A stretch of 9,037 nucleotides of DNA from Clostridia bacterium (GTDB lineage: Bacteria > Bacillota > Clostridia > Oscillospirales > CAG-272): positions 1-9,037 of the forward strand of contig JAFTMU010000152.1 in assembly GCA_017452215.1 (NCBI GenBank), in the 5' to 3' direction. Positions 1 through 5,592 of this stretch are shown here, one piece after another (the stretch's first letter is position 1; each line of letters begins with the position of its first letter). The position numbers and the translations under genes were made by a program. The notes under the pieces are model-generated. The model saw only the letters and a list, made by a program, of their open reading frames with translations, had not been told where the DNA came from and did not search any database.

Positions 1-13
1 GAGACAGCCCCTT

Positions 14-46
14 GCGCAAAAAAGCCGATGGGAGGCTTTTTTGCGC
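14..46. terminator. Bidirectional intrinsic terminator-like hairpin
   Basis: A perfect 13-bp inverted repeat, GCGCAAAAAAGCC at 14-26 and its complement at 34-46, encloses a 7-base loop. The run of A before the GC core and the run of T after it give an intrinsic-terminator layout on both strands. It probably ends a gene lying left of the window, and may also stop minus-strand readthrough from the LRR gene. No gene is visible between it and the LRR gene. Confidence 0.65.
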
Positions 47-106
47 CGGGAATTTGCGTTTTTCGTTTTCAAGTACGATCAAATACCATCAAATTATGGA
101 CGAAAA

Positions 107-125
107 TTGCGGCGTCAAGCCGCAA
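107..125. other. Small GC-rich hairpin downstream of the LRR gene
   Basis: TTGCGGC at 107-113 pairs with GCCGCAA at 119-125 around the 5-base loop GTCAA. On the minus strand it lies about 12 bases past the main LRR hairpin and is followed by AATTTTCG, a weak U tract. It could be a secondary terminator. No function is certain. Confidence 0.35.
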
Positions 126-137
126 AGCAAAAACCAG

Positions 138-178
138 GGGGGTGTCGACCAAATGCGAAACGCATTTGAGACACCCCC
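138..178 (-). terminator. Compound hairpin terminator of the large LRR gene
   Basis: An outer stem pairs GGGGGTGTC (138-146) with GACACCCCC (170-178). An inner stem pairs AAATGCG (151-157) with CGCATTT (161-167) around the loop AAA. It starts 28 bases past the stop of the large LRR gene. On the minus strand it is followed by CTGG and then a T run, so it fits a terminator. The plus side is also T-rich (184-190). A near-copy lies after the small LRR gene at 2822-2863. Confidence 0.65.
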
Positions 179-226
179 GTGTTGTTTTTTATTCTTTCAG
201 TTTTATCACGGCCACGGCCACACCGT
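161..226 (-). repeat. 66-bp 3'-end direct repeat, copy 1
   Basis: This block is identical base for base to 2846-2911. It spans half of the terminator hairpin, the 3' untranslated region, the stop codon and the last codons of the LRR gene (the VWPWP end). Similarity continues on both sides with scattered changes, from about 138 to about 263. This shows that the two LRR genes are duplicates. Confidence 0.9.
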
Positions 227-2695
227 TGGAATACCGTTCACGTATCTCCAATATTTGTCGCCATAGTGGGGATCTGTCTTGCTATAATAATAGACAACAG
301 TCCCCCAGGGCACTACAGAGTCTCCCTGCCCATCGCAGGAAATCTCATTCCATCGGGTAGTGGTGCCACAATAATAGATTGTGACAAGGGATCCGCAATT
401 TGAAAACGCATTGGAATCGATATAGGCATTTGTAGGAATCGTGATACTTCTAAGTCTCGTGCAATTGCTAAACGTATACTCTTGCAACTGCGTCAATTTA
501 CTCCCCTCGGCAAATATCACCTGTTGAAGCCCCGAACAATCCGAGAACGCCCCAGGAGCGATGAGGTCGACTTTTGCGGGAATCGTAATGCTTTTCAGGC
601 TCGTGCAACCTGAGAAAGTCTGATTACCAATAGTTTCCAATTGGCTGTTCCCCGCAAAAATTACGCTTTGAAGACCCGTGCATCCCTTAAATGCATGACT
701 CGAAATCTCGGTGACGTTTTCAGGAATCGTAATGTTAGGCAGGGCTGAGCACCCCGAGAACGCCTTATAGTCAATAAACGTGACGTTATCAGGAATGGCG
801 AAGCTTTTCAGGCTTGTGCATTGATAAAACGCAGCCGTATCGATGGTTGTGAGCCCGCTATTTGGGGAAAACACCACGCTTGTCAGAGACTCACAGTGGG
901 CAAAAGCTTCCTTGCCGATCTTGGTAACACTACGGGGAATGGTAACGCTAGTTAGGTGCCAAGAATAATCAAATGCATAATCACCGATAGCGGTCACCTT
1001 ATATCCGTTGATCGTATCAGGAATGACAAGATCCGTGCCGAACCGCCAATCTGCTTGACATAGTGTAATGGTACAGCCGATACCGCTTGCATTCACTTGA
1101 TAAAGGTAGAAGGACAAATTTTCTGTCCATACCGCAGGAACACCGTCCACGTATCTCCAATAATAATCCTTGCCGGTAGGAGTGGTTTTACTGTAATAGC
1201 AAACAGTCGCAGAGAGAAAGTCGGAGTTGCCAGAATCGATGGAAACCTGATCCCAATCCTTGGCAGTGCCGGTGTAATACACGACAAAACCGGTATTGCT
1301 TCTTTCAAACGCAGAATAACCAATACTTGTTACGCTTTTGGAAATTACAACATTACCAAGCTTGCCGCAATTATGGAATGCATACGAACCAATACTGATC
1401 ACCTTCTCCGGGATGGTGATTTTGGGCAAAAGCTTGCAATTTTCAAATGCAGAATCATATATGAATTTCGTATTGCTGTGAATGGTACAAGACGTTATAT
1501 TGGTAGATTCTGCTTTTATCAAAACAACATAGGGATTCGTCTTGTCTCCTAAGTAGCATGCGTTGCTATATTTATTGTAAGTCAGCTTGATGCAATCTTG
1601 GAACACACCGCTTCCTATGCTCGTAATACCATTCGGAATGTTGATGCTTGTAAGGTTTTCGCACCCATAGAATGCAAGCTCGCCAATGCTCTCCACGTTG
1701 TTCCCAATGGTAGCGGTAACAAGGCTTTTGCAGTTATAGAATGCATTTTCATAAATGGTTGTAACACTGTCGGGAATCACGATGCTTTCAAGAGCTAAAC
1801 ACTCTTGAAAAGCCTGCTTACCAATTTGGGTAACCCCTGCGGAAATGGTAACGCTTGTCAGGCTTTTGCAATTTTCAAATGCAGAATCACCGATAGTAGC
1901 TGCGGGAATGCTAATGCTTGTGAGACTTTTACAACCGAAGAACGCATTTTCCCCAATGCGTTTAACGTTTTTGGGGATGGTAACACTTTTCATGCTTTCG
2001 CATTTTGCGAACGCAGAATCCTCAATGCCCGTAACGCCATTGGGAATAACAATGCTTTCGAGATTCGTACAATTCCAAAACGCACTCTTACCAATCTCGG
2101 TGACACTGGAAGGGAGCACCACGTCGGCAAGGAGGGAGCAGTTAGCAAATGCAGAATCCCCGATCACGGTGACACCCTTGGAAATGGTGACGCTTCTGAG
2201 CTTCTTGCAGTTTATAAATGCACCGTCGCCGATCTCCTTGACGCTCCTTGGAACGATCATGCTCAACAGATCCGGGCACCCATTAAAGGCTTTTTCCCCG
2301 ATGTGAGTAACACTGTTCGGTATACCCACCTGTCGGATCGACTCGCACTCTGTAAAGGCATTTGCCGCAATGCCCGTTACGGGAAGCCCTTCGTGCTCCT
2401 CGGGAATCCCTACCAGGATATCGGTGCAAAGACCAATACTCGTTACCGAATAGGAAGCCTTATCCCCATTGAGTGCAAAGGTCAACCCACGGCTGGGCGA
2501 AATGGCGGAGCAAACCGTACAAACACGGTCAACGTACACGTGCTCCTCGCATTCAGGCACAACCTCCTCTTCGGTGGTGGTTTCGTCTCCCGTGGTGGTG
2601 CTTTGATCGTCCAATCCTTTGGGCTCACCGCAAGCGCAGATCGCCAAGGCGAGGCACAGAAGCAGGGCGAAAAAGAGTATTCTGTTGGTCTTCAT
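206..2695 (-). CDS. BspA-like leucine-rich repeat lipoprotein, two-module (829 aa)
   Basis: Predicted secreted, lipid-anchored surface protein built of LRR_5 (BspA type) repeats. Such proteins usually bind host or bacterial partners, but the ligand here is unknown. The N-terminus has a hydrophobic signal segment (residues 5-20) ending in ICAC, a plausible lipobox with Cys22, then a Ser/Thr/Glu-rich linker (28-45) and a CxxC pair (C59, C62). About 24 repeats of roughly 23 residues follow, of the form IPxxVTxIGxxAFxxC. They fall in two blocks, about 105-465 and 565-770. Each block ends in a cap with YYxGT (472-476; 774-778) and YWRYVxGxPxVW (512-523; 815-826), so the gene looks like two fused LRR modules. 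One repeat (253-273) is two residues short. The ATG at 2695 follows GAGGAGG at a 7-base spacing. A closely related smaller gene lies directly upstream on the same strand. Confidence 0.9.
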   Translation of the reverse strand: MKTNRILFFALLLCLALAICACGEPKGLDDQSTTTGDETTTEEEVVPECEEHVYVDRVCTVCSAISPSRGLTFALNGDKASYSVTSIGLCTDILVGIPEEHEGLPVTGIAANAFTECESIRQVGIPNSVTHIGEKAFNGCPDLLSMIVPRSVKEIGDGAFINCKKLRSVTISKGVTVIGDSAFANCSLLADVVLPSSVTEIGKSAFWNCTNLESIVIPNGVTGIEDSAFAKCESMKSVTIPKNVKRIGENAFFGCKSLTSISIPAATIGDSAFENCKSLTSVTISAGVTQIGKQAFQECLALESIVIPDSVTTIYENAFYNCKSLVTATIGNNVESIGELAFYGCENLTSINIPNGITSIGSGVFQDCIKLTYNKYSNACYLGDKTNPYVVLIKAESTNITSCTIHSNTKFIYDSAFENCKLLPKITIPEKVISIGSYAFHNCGKLGNVVISKSVTSIGYSAFERSNTGFVVYYTGTAKDWDQVSIDSGNSDFLSATVCYYSKTTPTGKDYYWRYVDGVPAVWTENLSFYLYQVNASGIGCTITLCQADWRFGTDLVIPDTINGYKVTAIGDYAFDYSWHLTSVTIPRSVTKIGKEAFAHCESLTSVVFSPNSGLTTIDTAAFYQCTSLKSFAIPDNVTFIDYKAFSGCSALPNITIPENVTEISSHAFKGCTGLQSVIFAGNSQLETIGNQTFSGCTSLKSITIPAKVDLIAPGAFSDCSGLQQVIFAEGSKLTQLQEYTFSNCTRLRSITIPTNAYIDSNAFSNCGSLVTIYYCGTTTRWNEISCDGQGDSVVPWGTVVYYYSKTDPHYGDKYWRYVNGIPTVWPWP

Positions 2696-2724
2696 GTTTT
2701 TTCCTCCTCAAAAGAAATTTTTCG

Positions 2725-2748
2725 GGGTATTCACGCTTTCGTGATACC
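2725..2748 (-). promoter_or_regulatory. Inverted repeat at the LRR transcription start
   Basis: GGTAT-T-CACG (2726-2735) and CGTG-ATACC (2740-2748) form a 9-bp stem with one bulged T and the loop CTTT. It lies directly after the -10 box, over the expected start of transcription. It could be an operator or a 5' leader hairpin. The small LRR gene has a different short palindrome (GAGTG-ATC-CACTC, 3734-3746) in its leader, so only the presence of a repeat is shared. Confidence 0.4.
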
Positions 2749-2750
2749 TT

Positions 2751-2779
2751 ATTATATCATATTTTTTCCTTTTTGTAAA
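2751..2779 (-). promoter_or_regulatory. Sigma-A promoter of the large LRR gene
   Basis: On the minus strand TTTACA (2774-2779) and TATAAT (2751-2756) are separated by 17 bases. The start of transcription should lie near 2744, giving a leader of about 50 bases to the ATG at 2695. The promoter and about 27 bases upstream of it (to about 2806) match the promoter region of the small LRR gene at 3762-3816. Confidence 0.8.
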
Positions 2780-2821
2780 GTCCAAAGCACAAAAGGGATT
2801 TTGCGAAAAAAGAAGAACAAA

Positions 2822-2863
2822 GGGGGTATCGACCAAATGCAAAGCCGCATTTGAGACACCCCC
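2822..2863 (-). terminator. Compound hairpin terminator of the small LRR gene
   Basis: The outer stem is GGGGGTATC (2822-2830) against GACACCCCC (2855-2863), with a single A-C mismatch. The inner stem is AAATGC (2835-2840) against GCATTT (2847-2852). On the minus strand a T-rich stretch with a run of six T follows. It is a near-copy of the hairpin at 138-178 and separates this gene from the promoter of the large LRR gene. Confidence 0.65.
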
Positions 2864-2911
2864 GTGTTGTTTTTTATTCTTTCAGTTTTATCACGGCCAC
2901 GGCCACACCGT
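2846..2911 (-). repeat. 66-bp 3'-end direct repeat, copy 2
   Basis: Identical to 161-226. It covers the 3' half of the terminator, the untranslated gap, the TGA stop codon and the final codons of the small LRR gene. The identity across non-coding bases is more than the rest of the two genes would suggest. Confidence 0.9.
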
Positions 2912-3709
2912 GGGAACACCGTCCACGTATCTCCAATAATTGCCGCCGTCGCCGGGATCGGTTTCGCTATAACAGTACACAGTAGCGTGTTCGGGCACAG
3001 AGGGGTTGCCCCACTTATCATATGCGATCTCCTCCCACTGGGCAGCAGTCCCTCCATAGTACACCGTTTTCAGGCTCTTGCAATTAGAAAATGCAGAGTC
3101 GCCAATCCGAGTCATCTCGGCAGGAATCGTAATATAGGATAGATTGGTGCAAGCTCTGAACGCATCGCTGCCGATTTCCGTCACGCTGTTCGGAATAATG
3201 ACACTCGTAAGATTAGAGCAACCAAAAAATGCTCTGTATCCGATGCTGGTAACAGTGTCGGGAATACCGACCCGCCGAAGAAACTCGCACTTTTCAAAGC
3301 TTCGGTCACCAATGCTTCTCACGGGAAGTCCATTGTATTCCGAAGGAATTCCGATCGCCGCATCAGTACAGGTCCCTATACTCAAAACGACATAGGATTG
3401 CTTTCCTCGCAGAGAAAACCGCAATCCCTCGCTTAGATCGATCGCAGAACAGATCATGCAAACACGGTCCACGTATTGATGTCCCTTTGGAACCACTCTC
3501 TTTTCAGAGAAATAGCAGGCAGAGCAGGTCCGCTTTTGTGCAGCCCCCTCAGCGCAGGGGTCGGAAAGCCTCGGCTCCCACTCACCAAAGAGGTGCCCCT
3601 CGCTGCATGCGCCGTCAATGGGCCCCCAGCCCGGAAGACGGATACAAGAAGACGTTACCAAGGCTGTCAAAAGAAGAATCACCAAAAAATACAGTTTGTT
3701 CGCTTTCAT
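2891..3709 (-). CDS. BspA-like leucine-rich repeat lipoprotein, short paralogue (272 aa)
   Basis: A smaller paralogue of the neighbouring LRR lipoprotein, also expected on the cell surface. I chose the ATG at 3709 because GGAGGAG precedes it, and because an upstream in-frame ATG at 3796 would overlap the promoter. The signal segment (residues 4-18) ends at SSC, with Cys22 a probable but non-ideal lipidation site (Thr at -3). Residues 38-90 hold a GEW...TCSAC...GHQY...VCMIC segment whose paired CxxC motifs (C62/C65, C84/C87) resemble the Cys-rich linkers in clostridial LRR proteins and could bind zinc. Four LRR_5 repeats follow (about 130-215), then the family cap with YYGGT (217-221) and YWRYVDGVPTVW (258-269). 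The terminal WPWP is the same as in the larger protein. Its function, binding partner and any link to the ATPase upstream are unknown. Confidence 0.88.
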   Translation of the reverse strand: MKANKLYFLVILLLTALVTSSCIRLPGWGPIDGACSEGHLFGEWEPRLSDPCAEGAAQKRTCSACYFSEKRVVPKGHQYVDRVCMICSAIDLSEGLRFSLRGKQSYVVLSIGTCTDAAIGIPSEYNGLPVRSIGDRSFEKCEFLRRVGIPDTVTSIGYRAFFGCSNLTSVIIPNSVTEIGSDAFRACTNLSYITIPAEMTRIGDSAFSNCKSLKTVYYGGTAAQWEEIAYDKWGNPSVPEHATVYCYSETDPGDGGNYWRYVDGVPTVWPWP

Positions 3710-3761
3710 CTTTTCTCCTCCTTCAAAGCTTTTGAGTGATCCACTCATGCGTGGTAGCTTT

Positions 3762-3790
3762 ATTATACCATATTTTCCCGTGGTTGTAAA
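3762..3790 (-). promoter_or_regulatory. Sigma-A promoter of the small LRR gene
   Basis: TTTACA (3785-3790) and TATAAT (3762-3767) lie 17 bases apart on the minus strand, 53 bases before the ATG at 3709. The -35 box and the bases upstream (TTGGACTTTACA, then a conserved TTTTGTGC and AATCCC further up) are shared with the large LRR gene. This points to duplication of the whole promoter-gene-terminator unit. The ATPase gene ends only 33 bases upstream with no terminator in between. Confidence 0.8.
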
Positions 3791-3822
3791 GTCCAAGGCA
3801 CAAAAAGGGATTTTCGACCGTT

Positions 3823-5004
3823 TTATAGACCCTCCATCATCAAAAAATCCTTCAGCTTGATATGCTTTACAGCGCTGGTTGAATAGTCAATATCATCGTT
3901 TGTGATAATGATTTTTTGAGAAAGATTATCTATATTCTTAAATGCGTTAAACTCTCTTTGATATGCCTTTTCTTCCGCTACGCTATAAGCTACTTGTACG
4001 TAGTATTGCTTTGCGCCTTTCGTTGCCAAGAAGTCTATTTCCTTGCCGTTATTGTTATACACATATACCTCATATCCCATATAAACAAGCTCGTTATAAA
4101 CGATATTTTCAAGGTTATGCGTAAGATCAAAACGATTGTTCATACAACGGATAGAATTGAAACAAACGTCGGCATTGTATATTTTGGAATAATACGAAAG
4201 TTCTTTTTTGGTTTTAGGGGAATATTGCTTGACCGACTCGATAATATACGCTTCTTCCAAGTAGCCAAGATATTTCATTATCGTATTTACCGAACAACTC
4301 GTATGCTCCCCCTTGATATAATCACGAATAGAGCTTGCAGAGAAAATACGGCCATTACTACGCAAAATGAAATTTACCAAGCTCTTAAACAAACTTTCTT
4401 TACGTATCTTGTATCGTCTGATTAAGTCATTGATAACGATCGTATCATCCAAATCATTCAGGTATCTGCTCTGTGCTTCGAGAGAATCAAACTCAAACCG
4501 TTTAGGGAAACCACCCCAAACAAGATAGTCTGTAACCGAGGCTTCTTTTCCAAGCTCCTTGCAATACTCTACAATTTCCTTGTAAATGAAAGTTCTGATA
4601 CGAAACGCAACATATCTACCCGACAACTCTTTTGTAAATTCACCCGATAAAAGCTTGGAATTTGAGCCTGTGATAAACAAAGAATAATTATATAATCTTA
4701 ATGTTTTACAAGCATCCTGCCAACCGTCAAGCGTTTGAATTTCATCAAAGAACAAATAGCATTTTCCGCCTTTTTTATTTTCTTCTACATAGGAAATCAA
4801 CTGATCGGCATTTGTTATGTTAGCAGATACTTTTTTATCCTCAAAGTTGAGATAAATAATGTTATCCGTTGTTTCTGCTATTTCCTTAATGATTTGTTCC
4901 ATAATGACCGATTTGCCACATCTACGGATTCCCGTAATGATTTTGATCAGATCGGATTCATAAAAGGGGCGAACCTCTGCAATATAGTGTTCTCTTTGTA
5001 TCAT
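3823..5004 (-). CDS. AAA_14/DUF4143 family ATPase (393 aa)
   Basis: A P-loop ATPase of the common bacterial AAA_14 plus DUF4143 type. The biological role of this family is poorly known. Visible motifs are Walker A GIRRCGKS (residues 25-32), Walker B YLFFDE (83-88), a sensor-like ITGSNSKLL (111-119), and the DUF4143 signature DYLVWGGFPKRF (159-170). A C-terminal PD-(D/E)XK-like fold is suggested by KEIDF (321-325) and YVQVAY. The usual Glu-x-Lys is replaced by Gln-x-Ala, so nuclease activity is doubtful. I chose the ATG at 5004 because GAGGTG sits 6 bases before it. The ATG at 5010 touches that site, and the longer frame (ATG at 5064) would run through a consensus promoter. The gene is visibly more AT-rich than rpsU or tmcAL, and it lies between LRR genes and an LRR fossil, which fits acquisition by transfer. 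Confidence 0.88.
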   Translation of the reverse strand: MIQREHYIAEVRPFYESDLIKIITGIRRCGKSVIMEQIIKEIAETTDNIIYLNFEDKKVSANITNADQLISYVEENKKGGKCYLFFDEIQTLDGWQDACKTLRLYNYSLFITGSNSKLLSGEFTKELSGRYVAFRIRTFIYKEIVEYCKELGKEASVTDYLVWGGFPKRFEFDSLEAQSRYLNDLDDTIVINDLIRRYKIRKESLFKSLVNFILRSNGRIFSASSIRDYIKGEHTSCSVNTIMKYLGYLEEAYIIESVKQYSPKTKKELSYYSKIYNADVCFNSIRCMNNRFDLTHNLENIVYNELVYMGYEVYVYNNNGKEIDFLATKGAKQYYVQVAYSVAEEKAYQREFNAFKNIDNLSQKIIITNDDIDYSTSAVKHIKLKDFLMMEGL

Positions 5005-5022
5005 CTTCATCACCTCGACTAT

Positions 5023-5051
5023 ATTATACTGCAAGTTTTTTCTTTTGTCAA
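5023..5051 (-). promoter_or_regulatory. Consensus sigma-A promoter with very short leader (ATPase gene)
   Basis: A perfect TTGACA (5046-5051), a 17-base spacer and a perfect TATAAT (5023-5028) on the minus strand. Transcription should start near 5015-5016, where the ribosome binding site GAGGTG begins, so the leader is only about 12 bases before the ATG at 5004. This decides against the longer upstream start. Confidence 0.8.
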
Positions 5052-5076
5052 TATTTTTATTCAATTATACTGAAAG
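5023..5076 (-). repeat. Direct repeat overlapping two -10 boxes
   Basis: ATTATACTGCAAG (5023-5035) and ATTATACTGAAAG (5064-5076), as read on the plus strand, match at 12 of 13 bases with a 41-base period. Each contains a TATAAT on the minus strand, but only the inner copy has a good -35 box. They could be regulator-binding repeats, tandem promoters or chance in AT-rich DNA. Confidence 0.4.
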
Positions 5077-5155
5077 ATTTTGCGATTTATCGAAAATTGT
5101 TCATTATAAAACGTGTTAGAAAAAAGGCGAAAGCTACAAACCTCCACCTTTGCTT

Positions 5156-5230
5156 TTATATCGCAGAGCAAACCGTGCAAACACGGTCTGCGTATTGATG
5201 CACTTTTGGAACCGCACTCTTTTCCGTAAA
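5156..5230 (-). pseudogene. Remnant of a third LRR lipoprotein gene
   Basis: Read on the minus strand, this stretch encodes KVHQYADRVCTVCSAI and then stops (TAA at 5156-5158). It matches KGHQYVDRVCMICSAI of the small LRR protein (residues 75-90) and HVYVDRVCTVCSAI of the large one. At DNA level, about 70 bases line up with 3441-3512 with roughly four of five bases equal. Just before it, TEKSAVP matches SEKRVVP of the small LRR protein. There is no start codon, signal peptide or LRR repeat, and the fragment touches the rpsU terminator, so it is a decayed fragment. It resembles the large gene in some positions and the small gene in others, so it comes from a separate paralogue and is not a recent partial copy of either. 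Confidence 0.8.
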
Positions 5231-5254
5231 AAAAGAAGCCCCCGTGGGAGCTTC
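5228..5254 (-). terminator. rpsU intrinsic terminator
   Basis: On the minus strand GAAGCTCC pairs with GGGGCTTC through a GC-rich stem (5235-5254, one wobble pair), followed by seven T (5228-5234). It lies 27 bases after the rpsU stop and its T tract abuts the LRR gene remnant. Confidence 0.85.
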
Positions 5255-5281
5255 CCTTTTCAGTTATGCCAAGTACTAAAA

Positions 5282-5458
5282 TTATTTGTACTTGCGCTTT
5301 CTGGCTGCTTCAGACTTCTTCTTGCGTTTCACGCTCGGCTTCTCATAGTGCTCTCTCTTGCGAAGCTCGGTGAGGATGCCTGAACGGGCGGTTGCACGCT
5401 TAAAGCGACGAAGAGCGCTGTCGAGAGACTCGCCTTCCTTGACTCTGATTTCTGCCAT
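5282..5458 (-). CDS. rpsU: 30S ribosomal protein S21 (58 aa)
   Basis: A small basic protein of the 30S ribosomal subunit, important for translation initiation in bacteria that carry it. The protein begins [20 protein letters not shown], then holds the family core [20 protein letters not shown], and ends in a Lys/Arg-rich tail. Its 58 residues are the normal length for Bacillota. The ATG at 5458 follows a very strong purine-rich site (GGAGGGGGGG) at a 7-base spacing. It appears to be a single-gene transcript, with a perfect promoter 78 bases upstream and an intrinsic terminator just downstream. Readthrough from tmcAL, which has no clear terminator, may add to its expression. The leader can fold, which may allow feedback control. 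Confidence 0.97.
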   Translation of the reverse strand: MAEIRVKEGESLDSALRRFKRATARSGILTELRKREHYEKPSVKRKKKSEAARKRKYK

Positions 5459-5485
5459 TTTATATCCCCCCCTCCACCGGTAAAC

Positions 5486-5531
5486 AAGAGATAATATCGT
5501 AGGGGCTTGACCCCGAACAAAAATTATCTTT
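5486..5531 (-). promoter_or_regulatory. Structured 5' leader of rpsU
   Basis: In the rpsU leader RNA, AGATAAT (5523-5529) can pair with ATTATCT (5489-5495). Inside that stem, GGGG (5511-5514) can pair with CCCC (5502-5505) around a 5-base loop. The expected transcription start is near 5529, so the fold would occupy the extreme 5' end. No U run follows, so it is not a terminator. The CCCC could instead pair with the G-rich ribosome binding site (5466-5475), a possible switch. This is inferred from base pairing only. Confidence 0.45.
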
Positions 5532-5535
5532 CCAA

Positions 5536-5564
5536 ATTATACACGATTTTTATGCGTCTGTCAA
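5536..5564 (-). promoter_or_regulatory. Consensus sigma-A promoter of rpsU
   Basis: TTGACA (5559-5564), a 17-base spacer and TATAAT (5536-5541) on the minus strand, a full consensus match as expected for a highly expressed ribosomal protein gene. It lies between the tmcAL stop and the rpsU leader. Confidence 0.88.
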
Positions 5565-5592
5565 GCCCTTTTTTCTATTTTTTGAGATTTTT

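Noticed and set aside
1805..2854. Long plus-strand open frame opposite the large LRR gene
   Set aside because: It is the reverse-strand image of repetitive LRR codons. It has no ribosome binding site and no recognisable domain, while the minus-strand frame has a signal peptide, repeats, promoter and terminator.
3710..3796. 29-residue N-terminal extension of the small LRR protein
   Set aside because: It would place the promoter (3762-3790) inside the gene and bury the signal peptide. The ATG at 3709 has a strong ribosome binding site.
5329..5520. Minus-strand 63-residue frame overlapping rpsU
   Set aside because: It is an alternative frame across rpsU and its leader. The S21 protein is unmistakable in the other frame.
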